A program made the position numbers and the translations under genes. Under the pieces are notes generated by a model, which saw only the letters and a program-made list of their open reading frames with translations, ran no database searches and had not been told where the DNA came from. A stretch of 64,000 bases of DNA, from assembly GCF_019931575.1 (NCBI RefSeq), contig NZ_CP082923.1, positions 2,852,001 to 2,916,000 on the forward strand, written 5' to 3'. Numbering within the stretch: position 1 is the stretch's first letter; every line of letters starts with the position of its first letter. This DNA comes from Caulobacter segnis. Lineage in GTDB: Bacteria; Pseudomonadota; Alphaproteobacteria; Caulobacterales; Caulobacteraceae. Of the stretch, positions 38,769-47,321 are shown in pieces.

Positions 38769-39365
38769 GTGACCTTCTATCCGACCGACCGGCTCGCGCT
38801 GTTCATCGACGGCGCCAATCTCTACTCCGCCGCCAAGGCCCTTGGCTTCGACATCGACTACCGCAAGCTGCTCGACGAGTTCAAAAAGCGCGGCGTCCTG
38901 ATCCGCGCCTATTACTACACCGCCATCGCCGAGAACGACGATTATTCGCCGATCCGGCCGCTGGTCGACTGGCTGGACTACAACGGCTTCACCCTGGTGA
39001 CGAAGCCGGCGCGCGAGTTCACCGACAGCCAGGGCCGCAAGCGCTGGCGCGGCGACATGGACATCGAGATCGCCGTCGACATGCTGCAGATGGCCGAGAC
39101 GGCCGACCACTTGGTGCTGTTCTCGGGCGACGGCGACTTCCGCGCCCTGGTCGAGGCCGTCCAGCGCAAGGGCCGCCGCGTCACCGTGGTCTCGACCATG
39201 AAGAGCCAGCCGCCGATGACCAGCGACGACCTGCGCCGGCAGGCCGACAACTTCGTCGATCTGGCCGACCTCGGGACCATCATCGGCCGCCCGCAGCGGA
39301 TCCAGCCGAGGCAGCCGACGGACCATCGCACCCCCGCCGAACGCGAAGCCGACGACGAGTACTGA
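38769..39365 (+). CDS. NYN-domain (LabA/DUF88-like) putative ribonuclease
   Basis: A 198-aa PIN-like NYN domain protein. The acidic metal-binding residues are visible: FIDGANLY (Asp near residue 14), the DMDIEIAVDML segment and FSGDGDFRALV. The family acts on RNA, but cellular targets in alphaproteobacteria are not known to me. It starts at GTG 38769. The basic/Pro-rich tail (RPQRIQPRQPTDHRTP) is disordered. The next gene starts 1 bp after its stop, so the two are coupled. Confidence 0.9.
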   Translation: MTFYPTDRLALFIDGANLYSAAKALGFDIDYRKLLDEFKKRGVLIRAYYYTAIAENDDYSPIRPLVDWLDYNGFTLVTKPAREFTDSQGRKRWRGDMDIEIAVDMLQMAETADHLVLFSGDGDFRALVEAVQRKGRRVTVVSTMKSQPPMTSDDLRRQADNFVDLADLGTIIGRPQRIQPRQPTDHRTPAEREADDEY

Positions 39366-39366
39366 G

Positions 39367-40044
39367 ATGCAGCAACCTTCCAACATCGCCGGCGAGGTCG
39401 TTCCCAATCCCGCCGAGCCACCGCGCGACTGCCCGCTGTGCCCGCGCCTGGTGGCTTATCGCCGCGAGAACCAGACGCTCTATCCGGACTGGTTCAACGG
39501 CCCCGCCCCCTCGTTCGGCGACAAGGACGCGCGGCTGCTGGTCGTGGGCCTGGCGCCCGGCCGCAAGGGCGCCAACCGCACCGGCCGGCCGTTCACCGGC
39601 GACTATGCCGGGACGCTGCTCTACGAGACCCTGATCAAGTTCGGCTTCGCCACCGGCAAGTTCGAGGCGCGACCCGACGATTCCCTGAAGCTGGTCGGCA
39701 GCGCCGTGACCAACGCCGTCCGCTGCGCCCCGCCCGGCAACAAGCCCGAGACCTCGGAAGAGAACGCCTGCCGCCCGTTCCTCACGGCGCGACTGGAGAT
39801 GTTCCCGAACCTGAAGGCCATCGTCACCCTGGGCGACGTCTCGCGGCGCAACATGCTGAAAGCCCTGGGCCTGAAGGCCTCGGCGGGCATCCCGGGCCAC
39901 GGCTCGGAATTCCAGGCCGGCCCCTACCGGATCTTCAACAGCTATCACTGCTCGCGGCTCAACACGAACACCGGCCGGCTGACGACGCCGATGTTCGAGG
40001 ACCTGTTCGCGCGGGTGAAGGCCTACCTGGACGAGGCCCCCTAA
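39367..40044 (+). CDS. Family 5 uracil-DNA glycosylase (UDGb) with Fe-S cluster
   Basis: Removes uracil and other deaminated bases from DNA. The 225-aa protein has the iron-sulphur cysteines Cys22, Cys25, Cys120 and Cys135 (CPLC; RCAPPG...ACRPFL), motif 1 GLAPGRKGANRTGRPFTGD (residues 61-79) and the C-terminal NSYHCSRLNTNTGRLT typical of family 5 rather than family 4. In motif 1 the usual polar catalytic Asp/Asn of other UDG families is absent, as in UDGb. It is coupled to the NYN gene, suggesting a nucleic-acid maintenance pair. Confidence 0.9.
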   Translation: MQQPSNIAGEVVPNPAEPPRDCPLCPRLVAYRRENQTLYPDWFNGPAPSFGDKDARLLVVGLAPGRKGANRTGRPFTGDYAGTLLYETLIKFGFATGKFEARPDDSLKLVGSAVTNAVRCAPPGNKPETSEENACRPFLTARLEMFPNLKAIVTLGDVSRRNMLKALGLKASAGIPGHGSEFQAGPYRIFNSYHCSRLNTNTGRLTTPMFEDLFARVKAYLDEAP

Positions 40045-40046
40045 CC

Positions 40047-40886
40047 CTAGCGGGGCTTCATCCAGCCGTTGTCGTTCAGCCAGTCGACCAGCAGGTTCGG
40101 CCAATGCTTGAACGAGGCCTGCTCCTTGCGCAGGCCCATGTTGAAGGCGTGGCCGCCGGCCTGGAACAGATGCAGCTCGACCGGCACCTTGGCGGCGCGG
40201 AACTTGGGCAGCAGGTCGACCAGCGGCGCCGAGCAGCACTCGTCGTCGTTGGCCGCGACCATGAAGGCCGGCGGCGCATCGGCCGGCACCTTGTCGGGCA
40301 CGCCCAGCGGACCGGGATAGACCAGCACCTGGAAGTCGGGCCGCGCGCTCGCCTCGTCGATGGCGTCGACCTTCGGGTCGCCGGGCGCCGCGCCTTGATA
40401 GATCTCCAGGTTCGCCGTCTCGCCGCCGGCCGAGAAGCCCATCAGGCCGATCCGCTTGGGGTCGACTCCGTATTCGGCGGCGTGGGTGCGAACCCACCGG
40501 ACGCCGCGCACGGCGTCCTGGCGGGCGTGCTCGATCGTGTAGGGCGAACCCTCCTCGCGAAAGAGCCGATACTTGATGATGAAGACCGCCACGCCGGCGG
40601 GGTTCATCACCTTGGCGACGTCCGCCCCTTCGGAACGGATCACCAGGATCCTGTGACCACCACCCGGCAGCACGACCAGGGCCGCGCCGGTGGCGATCTC
40701 CTTGGGCGGCAGATAGACCGTGACCGAAGGATTGTTGATGCTCCTGAGCCAGTAGTCGCCGGGGACCTCGGGCATGTCCTTGCGGCTCTCGAAGCCCGGC
40801 GCGCCGTTGGGCCACAGCGGGATTTGCTGCTGGGCCTGGGCCAGTCCAGGCGCCAGCAGGGCCGCGGCCAGGACCAGAGTCCTCAC
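40047..40886 (-). CDS. Exported alpha/beta hydrolase (acetyl-xylan-esterase/BD-FAE-like)
   Basis: A 279-aa hydrolase with signal peptide (MRTLVLAAALLAPGLAQA). It has an oxyanion motif PGGGH and nucleophile elbow GFSAGG, then late Asp (ANDDE) and His (AGGHAFNMG), the BD-FAE/acetyl-xylan-esterase layout. It overlaps the Gfo/Idh gene by 4 bp and closes a three-gene operon, so a carbohydrate-ester role fits. Exact substrate unknown. Confidence 0.85.
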   Translation of the reverse strand: MRTLVLAAALLAPGLAQAQQQIPLWPNGAPGFESRKDMPEVPGDYWLRSINNPSVTVYLPPKEIATGAALVVLPGGGHRILVIRSEGADVAKVMNPAGVAVFIIKYRLFREEGSPYTIEHARQDAVRGVRWVRTHAAEYGVDPKRIGLMGFSAGGETANLEIYQGAAPGDPKVDAIDEASARPDFQVLVYPGPLGVPDKVPADAPPAFMVAANDDECCSAPLVDLLPKFRAAKVPVELHLFQAGGHAFNMGLRKEQASFKHWPNLLVDWLNDNGWMKPR

Positions 40887-41983
40887 AGCTTCACCGTCCG
40901 TCCTTCACGGGCGGCGCGGTAGATGGCCTCGATCACCCGCAGGTCCTTCAGCCCCTCCTCGCCCGACACGATCGGCTCGCGGTTGGCGAGAATGCATTCG
41001 GAGAGATGATCCAGTTGGGCCGAGAACTGGTTCGTCGGCTGGGGAGCAGGCTCGCGCGGCGTCGGCGGCCCGCCCAGGGCCGTGCGCATCGCCTGGCCCT
41101 GGTAGCTGGTCGCCGGATCGATCTCGATCCAGCCCTTGGGCCCGGTGACCCGGTAGCGGTTGAAGTTGGCGGTGTAGGCCGAGCCGCACTGGGCCGTCGC
41201 GCCCGACGGGAACAGGAGCTGGAAGTTGATGATGTCCTCGACCGTCTTGAAGCGCGGGTTGGAACGATCGGTGGACTCCATGGCGTTGACCGCCACCGGC
41301 TCCTCGCCGGTCAGATAGCGCGCGGCGTTCAGGCTGTAGATGCCAATGTCCATCAGGCTGCCGCCGCCGGACAGGGCTTTGTTCAGTCGCCACTGGGTCG
41401 GGTCGCCGATGGTGAAGCCGTGGTCGGTCGAGATGTGCCGCACGGGACCCACCGCGCCGTCACGGATCAGCTTGATGGCCTCGATATTGTGGGCCTGGAA
41501 GCGGCTGCGATAGCCGATCATCAGCTTGCGCCCCGCTTTCTTGCAGGCGGCGATCATCGCCTCACAGTCGGCGGCCGAGGTCGCCATCGGCTTCTCGCAC
41601 ATCACGTGCTTTCCGGCCTTGGCCGCTCGCTCGGTGAAGGTCCGGTGCAGGCTGTTGGGCGTGATGATGTAGACGATGTCGACGTCGGGATTGTCGGCGA
41701 TCTTGTCGAAGGTCTCGTAGCTGTAGCGGTGGCTTTCCGGGACGCCGTACTGCTCGCCGAACGTCTTCAGCTTCTCCGGCGTACCGCTGACCAGGGCCAC
41801 CAGCTTGGAATGCTCGCACTCGGCGAAGCGCGGCATGATGATCCGGGTGGCGTAGTAGCCCAGCCCCAGGACCGCATAGCCCAGCTTGCGGCCCGGTTCG
41901 GCCGCCAGCACGCCGCGCGGCAGCGTCGCGACTCCCGCCGCCAGACCGGCCGCGAGGAAGGTTCTTTTGCTCATCGGTTCCAT
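40883..41983 (-). CDS. Gfo/Idh/MocA-family oxidoreductase, Tat-exported
   Basis: A 366-aa glucose-fructose-oxidoreductase-like enzyme. A twin-arginine-like leader (SKRTFLAAGLAAGVATLPRGVLAA; only one Arg, so Tat use is likely but not certain) precedes the Rossmann motif VLGLGYYATRI, and CEKPMA contains the catalytic Lys. GFOR of Zymomonas is likewise periplasmic with tightly bound NADP. The ATG at 41983 follows GAGGG. The neighbouring SMP-30 lactonase would hydrolyse a lactone product, which fits a sugar oxidation step. Confidence 0.88.
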   Translation of the reverse strand: MEPMSKRTFLAAGLAAGVATLPRGVLAAEPGRKLGYAVLGLGYYATRIIMPRFAECEHSKLVALVSGTPEKLKTFGEQYGVPESHRYSYETFDKIADNPDVDIVYIITPNSLHRTFTERAAKAGKHVMCEKPMATSAADCEAMIAACKKAGRKLMIGYRSRFQAHNIEAIKLIRDGAVGPVRHISTDHGFTIGDPTQWRLNKALSGGGSLMDIGIYSLNAARYLTGEEPVAVNAMESTDRSNPRFKTVEDIINFQLLFPSGATAQCGSAYTANFNRYRVTGPKGWIEIDPATSYQGQAMRTALGGPPTPREPAPQPTNQFSAQLDHLSECILANREPIVSGEEGLKDLRVIEAIYRAAREGRTVKL

Positions 41984-41994
41984 GGCGCCCTCTA

Positions 41995-43044
41995 TCAGGC
42001 CAGGCCGGACGTCTTGGTGCGGACCCGCGCCACGACGTGATTGGAAGTCAGAAACAGCGTCTTGCCGTCCTCGCCGAACGCGCAGTTGGCGATCGGGCCG
42101 CCGGTTTCGATCACACCGAGCAGCTTGGCGTCCGGCGTCAGGATCAAAATTCCGCCCGGCCCGCTGGCGAACAGGCGCCCCTGGGCGTCGACCTTCATGC
42201 CGTCCGGCAAGCCGGGACCGCCGGCCGCCTTCAGGTCGGTCGCATCGAAAAACACCCTGGACGATGTCGGCAGGCCGTCCGCGCCCAGCTCGTAAGCCAT
42301 GATCACCGGCCGCTTCGGGTCCGAGATCGCCACGTAGAGCCGCTTGCCGTCGGGCGACAGGCCGACGCCGTTCGGGAAGCTCAGGGTGTCGTCGACCACC
42401 GCTACCTCGCCGTTCGGCCGTCGCAGATAGACGCCGTTGAACGGCTGCTCCTTGGCCGGCGAGGCGTCCAGCCCCTCCAAGCCATAGGGCGGATCGGTGA
42501 AATAGAGCGCGCCCTTCAGCGGTCCGTCACGAACCTCGACCAGGTCGTTGGGGCTGTTGAACTTCTTGCCGTTGTAGGTGCTGGCCAGGACCGTCTTCTT
42601 CTTGGTCGCCAGGTTGACCTTGGCCAGCCCGCGGTTGCCGCAGTCGGCGACCAGCAGTTCGCCGGCCAGGCTGACGATCGCGCCGTTCGTGCCGGCCTCG
42701 CGGAAGATCTTGGTCGGCGGGCCGTCGTAGCCCGACGGCTTCAGGAAGTCCGTCTTGCCGTCCTTGGCGCTCCAGCGGTGCATGACGTTGCCCGGCACGT
42801 CCGAGAACAGCAGATACCCGCCCCGCCGGACCCAGACCGGCCCCTCGGCCCAGGTGATCCCGTCGGCCAGCTGCTCGATCGCCGCGTCCGGCGCGATGAT
42901 CGCGTCCAGCTCGGACGACAGGCGGCGGATGCGGCCGATCCTCGGATAGGCCGGCGCGGCCCGCGCGGTCAGCGATTGTCCTCCGGCGATCAGGGCGGCT
43001 CCGGCGCCCAATACGGCGCCCAGAGCGACACGGCGGGTAGTCAT
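41995..43044 (-). CDS. SMP-30/gluconolactonase-family protein, exported
   Basis: A 349-aa six-bladed propeller lactonase. A TTRRVALGAVLGAG Tat-type leader is followed by the SMP-30 metal-site motifs: Glu in WAEGPVW, Asn in FNSPNDLV, and Asp in PDGMKVDAQGRLFAS. The ATG at 43044 has CGGAG at 8 nt; an upstream ATG at 43071 is less likely. It is the first gene of the lactonase-oxidoreductase-esterase operon, all three apparently exported. Confidence 0.9.
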   Translation of the reverse strand: MTTRRVALGAVLGAGAALIAGGQSLTARAAPAYPRIGRIRRLSSELDAIIAPDAAIEQLADGITWAEGPVWVRRGGYLLFSDVPGNVMHRWSAKDGKTDFLKPSGYDGPPTKIFREAGTNGAIVSLAGELLVADCGNRGLAKVNLATKKKTVLASTYNGKKFNSPNDLVEVRDGPLKGALYFTDPPYGLEGLDASPAKEQPFNGVYLRRPNGEVAVVDDTLSFPNGVGLSPDGKRLYVAISDPKRPVIMAYELGADGLPTSSRVFFDATDLKAAGGPGLPDGMKVDAQGRLFASGPGGILILTPDAKLLGVIETGGPIANCAFGEDGKTLFLTSNHVVARVRTKTSGLA

Positions 43045-43062
43045 GGCGGGTCTCCGCTTCTG

Positions 43063-43072
43063 ATTGGCCAAT
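43063..43072. promoter_or_regulatory. ATTGGCCAAT palindrome before the lactonase operon
   Basis: A perfect 10-bp palindrome lies 18 bp before the lactonase ATG in the 85-bp gap to glpK, with a further TTGGCT 4 bp on. An operator is possible; nothing else supports it. Confidence 0.25.
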
Positions 43073-43129
43073 TCTTGGCTAGCGAGACCTTTATGCGGAG
43101 ACAGCGATGTCAGGGCAACCGACGTTCGA

Positions 43130-44620
43130 CTAAAGTCGCACCCTGGGCACGGCGTCGAGCCAGCGGGCGTAGGCAGCCTCGCGCTCGTGCGGCTTGATCG
43201 ACGGCGTCAGGGTCTCGGCCGCCGGGCTGGCCTCGGCGGCCTCCTCGACCGAGGCGTAGAGCCCCGCCCCCACCCCGGCGAACAGGGCCGCGCCCAGGGC
43301 CGTGGTCTCCTGGTAGCTGGCGCGACGTACCGGGATGCCCGTCAGGTCGGCCAGGCGCTGCGAGAACCAGACACTCTTGGACATGCCGCCGTCGATGCGC
43401 AGCTGCGCCGCCTCGCCAAACGCCGAGGCCGCGTCGGCCCGCATGGCCTCGATCAGGTCGCGGCTCTGCAGGGCGCACGCGTCGAAGGTCGCCGCCGCGA
43501 TCTCGGGCAGGCCGGCGTCGCGGGTCAGGCCGAAGATGCCGCCCCGGGCGTTGGCGTCCCACCAGGGCGCGCCCAGGCCCGTGAAGGCCGGCACCACGAC
43601 GACGCCGTGGTCGCTCCTGGCGGCGCGCGCCAGCGCCTCGGCGGCGCGCGGACCTCCGGTGATCCCCAGCCCCTCGCCCAACCACTGAATCGCCGCCCCG
43701 GCCACGAAGATTGAGCCTTCCAGGGCGTAGGTCGTCTTGCCGTTCACCCGCGCCGCCACCGTGGTCAGCAGGCGCGAACGGGAGATCGGGCGCGCCTCGC
43801 CGGTGTTGATCAGCATGAAGCAACCGGTGCCGTAGGTGGCCTTCATCTGGCCGGGCGCCACGCACCCCTGCCCCATCAGCGCCGCCTGCTGGTCGCCCGC
43901 CACGCCCCGGATCGGGACGTCACGACCCAGCACCTGGGCCTGGGCCGCGCCATAGTCGTCGACGCAGTCCAGCACCTTGGGCAGCAGGGCGCCCGGCACG
44001 TTGAACAGGTCCAGCATCTCGGCCGACCAGGCTTGCGCCGCGATGTCGAACAGCAGGGTGCGCGAGGCGTTGGTGGCGTCGGTGGCGTGGACGGCGCCGC
44101 CGGTCAGTCGCCAGATCACCCAGCAGTCCATGGTCCCGGCCAGCAGCTCGCCCGCCTCGGCCCGGGCCCGCGCGCCGGGAACCCTGTCGAGAATCCAGGC
44201 GATCTTGGTGCCCGAGAAGTACGGGTCCAGCAGCAGGCCGGTGACCTCGGTGACGCGCGGTTCGTGGCCCTCTTCCCTAAGCCGTGCGCAGACCTCCGCC
44301 GTGCGGCGGTCCTGCCAGACGACAGCCGGATGGATCGGGCGACCGGTCTTGCGATCCCAGATCACCACCGTCTCGCGCTGGTTGGTGATGCCGATCGCCG
44401 CCACGCCGTCGGCGCGGCCGGACTTTTCCGTCGCCTCGCGCAGCACCGCCACGCAGGCGGCGTAGATCTCCTCGGCGTCGTGCTCGACCCAGCCGTCGCG
44501 CGGATAGCTCTGGCGCAAGGGCCGTGAAGCCTCGGCCAAGGCCTGGCCGGCGCGATCGAACAGGATGGCCCGGGTGCTGGTCGTGCCCTGGTCCAGGGCC
44601 AGGATCAGGTCTTGAGCCAT
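43130..44620 (-). CDS. glpK: Glycerol kinase
   Basis: Phosphorylates glycerol to glycerol 3-phosphate. The 496-aa FGGY kinase starts LALDQGTTSTRAILFDR, has QSYPRDGWVEHDAEEI, and the FGGY signature GGMSKSVWFSQRLADLTG. Length is normal. No glpF or glpD is adjacent; it is transcribed away from DUF2336. Confidence 0.97.
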   Translation of the reverse strand: MAQDLILALDQGTTSTRAILFDRAGQALAEASRPLRQSYPRDGWVEHDAEEIYAACVAVLREATEKSGRADGVAAIGITNQRETVVIWDRKTGRPIHPAVVWQDRRTAEVCARLREEGHEPRVTEVTGLLLDPYFSGTKIAWILDRVPGARARAEAGELLAGTMDCWVIWRLTGGAVHATDATNASRTLLFDIAAQAWSAEMLDLFNVPGALLPKVLDCVDDYGAAQAQVLGRDVPIRGVAGDQQAALMGQGCVAPGQMKATYGTGCFMLINTGEARPISRSRLLTTVAARVNGKTTYALEGSIFVAGAAIQWLGEGLGITGGPRAAEALARAARSDHGVVVVPAFTGLGAPWWDANARGGIFGLTRDAGLPEIAAATFDACALQSRDLIEAMRADAASAFGEAAQLRIDGGMSKSVWFSQRLADLTGIPVRRASYQETTALGAALFAGVGAGLYASVEEAAEASPAAETLTPSIKPHEREAAYARWLDAVPRVRL

Positions 44621-44785
44621 CTACGCGTCCTCCACTCGTGCTTGCGGCATCTCGACGCGATAGGCGGCGCCGGCGTGCTTGATCTGTTTAAGCATGTTTT
44701 CATTTGGGGGCCGCAAGGTCATCCTCCTCGGGTCTTCGGGATTCGAAGGAGGCGGGCCATCCAAGCCGTCGAGATCGCCGCGCTC

Positions 44786-45871
44786 ATGAAGCTGGCTCGC
44801 AGTCGCGAGCCCGGCGACCGTGAACGTCTGCTCACCGGCATCATCGATCTCTGCGAGGCCGGCCAGGCCAGCGGCGAGCCGACCCATCCCGACATCCAGG
44901 CCCTACTGAACTCGATCTTCATGACCCTGGTGGTTGAGGCCGAGCGCGACATCCGCCATCGCCTGGCCGAACGCCTGGCCGACGCCGACTGGGCGCCGTC
45001 CGCCCTGATCAACATCATGGCGCTGGACGAGATCGAGATCGCCCGGCCGATCATCGCCCGCAGCCCGGTGCTGCAGGATCACGACCTGATCCGCCTGCTG
45101 GTCCAGGCGACGCTGGAACACCAGATCGAGATCGCCCGCCGCCCGCGCCTGCCCGGCGCCGTGGTCGAGGCGATCATCAGCCGCGACGAGCCCGCCGTCC
45201 TCACGGCCCTGGCCTCGAACGACACCGCCGAGATCTCACCGGCCGCGATGGGCCAGCTGGTCGACCGCTCACGAGACGTCGTCGCGCTGCGCTCGCCCCT
45301 CGCCCGCCACCCCAAGCTCTCCACCGATCTGGCCGAGCAGCTTTATCTGCTGGTCGGCCGCGCCCTGCGCGACACGCTGCTGTCCCGGTTCAACCTGGAC
45401 TCCGGCAAGATGCAGGCGGCGGTCGACGACGCCCTCCGCGCGGCGCATCGCGGCGACAGCGAAGATGACATCGCCCCCGTCGAGCAGGACGAGGACCGCG
45501 AGGAGATGGAGCGCTCGCTGATCGAGAAGCTCGACTCCGCCGGACAGCTTCGGCCGGGCTATCTGCTGCGGGTGCTCCGCGAAAGCCGGTTGCAGCTGTT
45601 CGTCATGGCCCTGGCGCGGCTGGGCAAGTTCGAATCCGCCCAGGTCCGCCGCGCCATCGACAGCAGCCGCCCTGAACTGCTGGCCCTGGCCTGCTCGGCC
45701 GTTGGCATCGACCGCAGCGTCTTCCCGACCATCCTGGAGCACGTCCGTCAGCTGAACGGCGGCCGTCCCGGCGGCGGCGAGGAAGGCGTGCGGCGCGCCG
45801 CCAGCGCCTTCGGGCCGTTCACGCCGGACATCGCCGGCATGGCCTTCCGCCAGGCCGTGGGACAGGTCTGA
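44786..45871 (+). CDS. DUF2336 protein
   Basis: A 361-aa alphaproteobacterial DUF2336 protein, predicted to be alpha-helical HEAT-like repeats with acidic stretches (EDDIAPVEQDEDREEMERSL). No catalytic motif, signal or membrane segment is visible, so a scaffold role is possible but not shown. The ATG at 44786 lacks a good ribosome binding site. AAGGAGG at 44746-44752 is 6 nt before an in-frame ATC at 44759, which would add nine residues (IQAVEIAAL). Confidence 0.8.
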   Translation: MKLARSREPGDRERLLTGIIDLCEAGQASGEPTHPDIQALLNSIFMTLVVEAERDIRHRLAERLADADWAPSALINIMALDEIEIARPIIARSPVLQDHDLIRLLVQATLEHQIEIARRPRLPGAVVEAIISRDEPAVLTALASNDTAEISPAAMGQLVDRSRDVVALRSPLARHPKLSTDLAEQLYLLVGRALRDTLLSRFNLDSGKMQAAVDDALRAAHRGDSEDDIAPVEQDEDREEMERSLIEKLDSAGQLRPGYLLRVLRESRLQLFVMALARLGKFESAQVRRAIDSSRPELLALACSAVGIDRSVFPTILEHVRQLNGGRPGGGEEGVRRAASAFGPFTPDIAGMAFRQAVGQV

Positions 45872-45942
45872 CCAGGCAACTCCAAAGCCAGGTTTGACAA
45901 GGCCCCTTTGACAAATCTGGGGGCTTCAAGCCTCTTGGCGCC

Positions 45943-46725
45943 ATGTACCAGCCGCAACCGTTCGTGACTCGCCTGGCCTTCAAGTCCAGCGACCGGCCCG
46001 AGGCCATCGAGGCGAAGGAACGGCTGACCGCCCGCTATGGCGACGTCGGCGACGAGAACGCCCAGGTCATCGTCGCCCTCGGCGGCGACGGCTTCATGCT
46101 GGAAACCCTGCACGAGGCTATCGCCACCCAGACGCCGATCTACGGCATGAACCGCGGCTCGGTCGGCTTCCTGATGAACGAGTACAGCGAAGACGGCCTC
46201 CTGGAGCGGATCAACGCCGCAGAGCGCGCCGTCATCCATCCGCTGGCCATGGTCGCCATCGACTCCCGCCGCACCCAGCACCGCGCCCTGGCGATCAACG
46301 AGGTGTCGCTGCTGCGCCAGACCCGCCAGACGGCCAAGCTGCGCATCTCGATCGACGGCAAGGTGCGGATGGGCGAGCTGGTCTGCGACGGCGCCCTGCT
46401 GGCCACGCCCGCCGGCTCGACCGCCTACAATCTCTCGGCCCACGGCCCGATCATCCCGATCGACGGCCGGGTGCTGGCCCTGACGCCCATTTCGGCCTTC
46501 CGTCCCCGCCGCTGGCGCGGGGCGCTTCTGCCGCAGTCGGCGCGGGTCACCTTCGAGATCCTGGAAGCCGACAAGCGTCCCGTCAGCGCCGTGGCCGACA
46601 ATTTCGAGGTTCGCGACGTCATGGAGGTCCATATTTCCGAGGATCGCGGCACCTCGCTTTCCATGCTCTTCGACGCCGGGCGCAGCCTGGAGGAAAGAGT
46701 TCTGGCGGAACAGTTCTCCGCCTGA
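45943..46725 (+). CDS. nadK: NAD kinase
   Basis: Phosphorylates NAD to NADP. The 260-aa protein has the GGDG motif at residues 47-50 (catalytic Asp49), [19 protein letters not shown], and the [19 protein letters not shown] region. Normal length for the short bacterial form. The gap to DUF2336 is 71 bp. Confidence 0.96.
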   Translation: MYQPQPFVTRLAFKSSDRPEAIEAKERLTARYGDVGDENAQVIVALGGDGFMLETLHEAIATQTPIYGMNRGSVGFLMNEYSEDGLLERINAAERAVIHPLAMVAIDSRRTQHRALAINEVSLLRQTRQTAKLRISIDGKVRMGELVCDGALLATPAGSTAYNLSAHGPIIPIDGRVLALTPISAFRPRRWRGALLPQSARVTFEILEADKRPVSAVADNFEVRDVMEVHISEDRGTSLSMLFDAGRSLEERVLAEQFSA

Positions 46726-46746
46726 TCTGAAGACCTCGCTGAGCGC

Positions 46747-46770
46747 ATGAGACGTTGGGTCGCGTCTCAT
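46747..46770. other. 8-bp hairpin after nadK
   Basis: ATGAGACG (46747-46754) and CGTCTCAT (46763-46770) form a perfect stem with an 8-nt loop, 21 bp after the nadK stop. There is no T-run, so it is at best a weak terminator. Confidence 0.4.
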
Positions 46771-46831
46771 CCAATATTAACGCCTGCTATGTTAGCGGTT
46801 ACCCAACGATCCGCCGCTGGGGGAGGCGCCC

Positions 46832-47317
46832 GTGACGAATAAGACCGCTGAAGTGATCCAGGTGCCCAACATGCTCAAGCTCAAGGTGGGCGGGCGTGGG
46901 GGCATCGACATGGCCGCGATCGCCAAGGCCGAGGCCGCTCTGAAGAGCCTGTCCGGCAACTTCGCCCAATGGCTGAATGACGAGATCGTCAAGCTGGAGG
47001 CCGCCCGGCAGGCGGTCCGCGTCGAGGGCATGACCGCCCAGACGGTCGAGACCCTCTATCTGCGGGCCCATGACCTGAAGGGCCTGGGCGCCACGTACGA
47101 GTTCCCGCTGATCACCCGCCTGGCCGCCTCGCTGTGCAAGCTGATCGACGAGCCGGAGACCCGTCTCCAGGCGCCGATGTTCCTGGTCGACGCCCACATC
47201 GACGCGATCAAGGCCTGCGTCCGCGACGACATCAAGGTCGACACCCATCCGGTGGGCAAGGCCCTGGTCACCGAGCTCGAGGCCCGCGTCACCGAATATC
47301 TCGACGCCGCGGCCTGA
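46832..47317 (+). CDS. HPt (histidine phosphotransfer) domain protein
   Basis: A 161-aa single-domain protein with the HPt motif RAHDLKGLG; His80 is the likely phospho-accepting residue. The C-terminal half is helical. It starts at GTG 46832 after GGGGGAGG. It would relay phosphate between a hybrid kinase and a response regulator, but neither is in the window. Whether it is ShpA, ChpT-like or a separate relay cannot be judged here. Confidence 0.82.
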   Translation: MTNKTAEVIQVPNMLKLKVGGRGGIDMAAIAKAEAALKSLSGNFAQWLNDEIVKLEAARQAVRVEGMTAQTVETLYLRAHDLKGLGATYEFPLITRLAASLCKLIDEPETRLQAPMFLVDAHIDAIKACVRDDIKVDTHPVGKALVTELEARVTEYLDAAA

Positions 47318-47321
47318 GGCT

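Noticed and set aside
43063..43090. LacI-type operator for the lactonase operon
   Set aside because: The ATTGGCCAAT palindrome is only 10 bp and no LacI-family gene is near, so it is listed only as a weak site.
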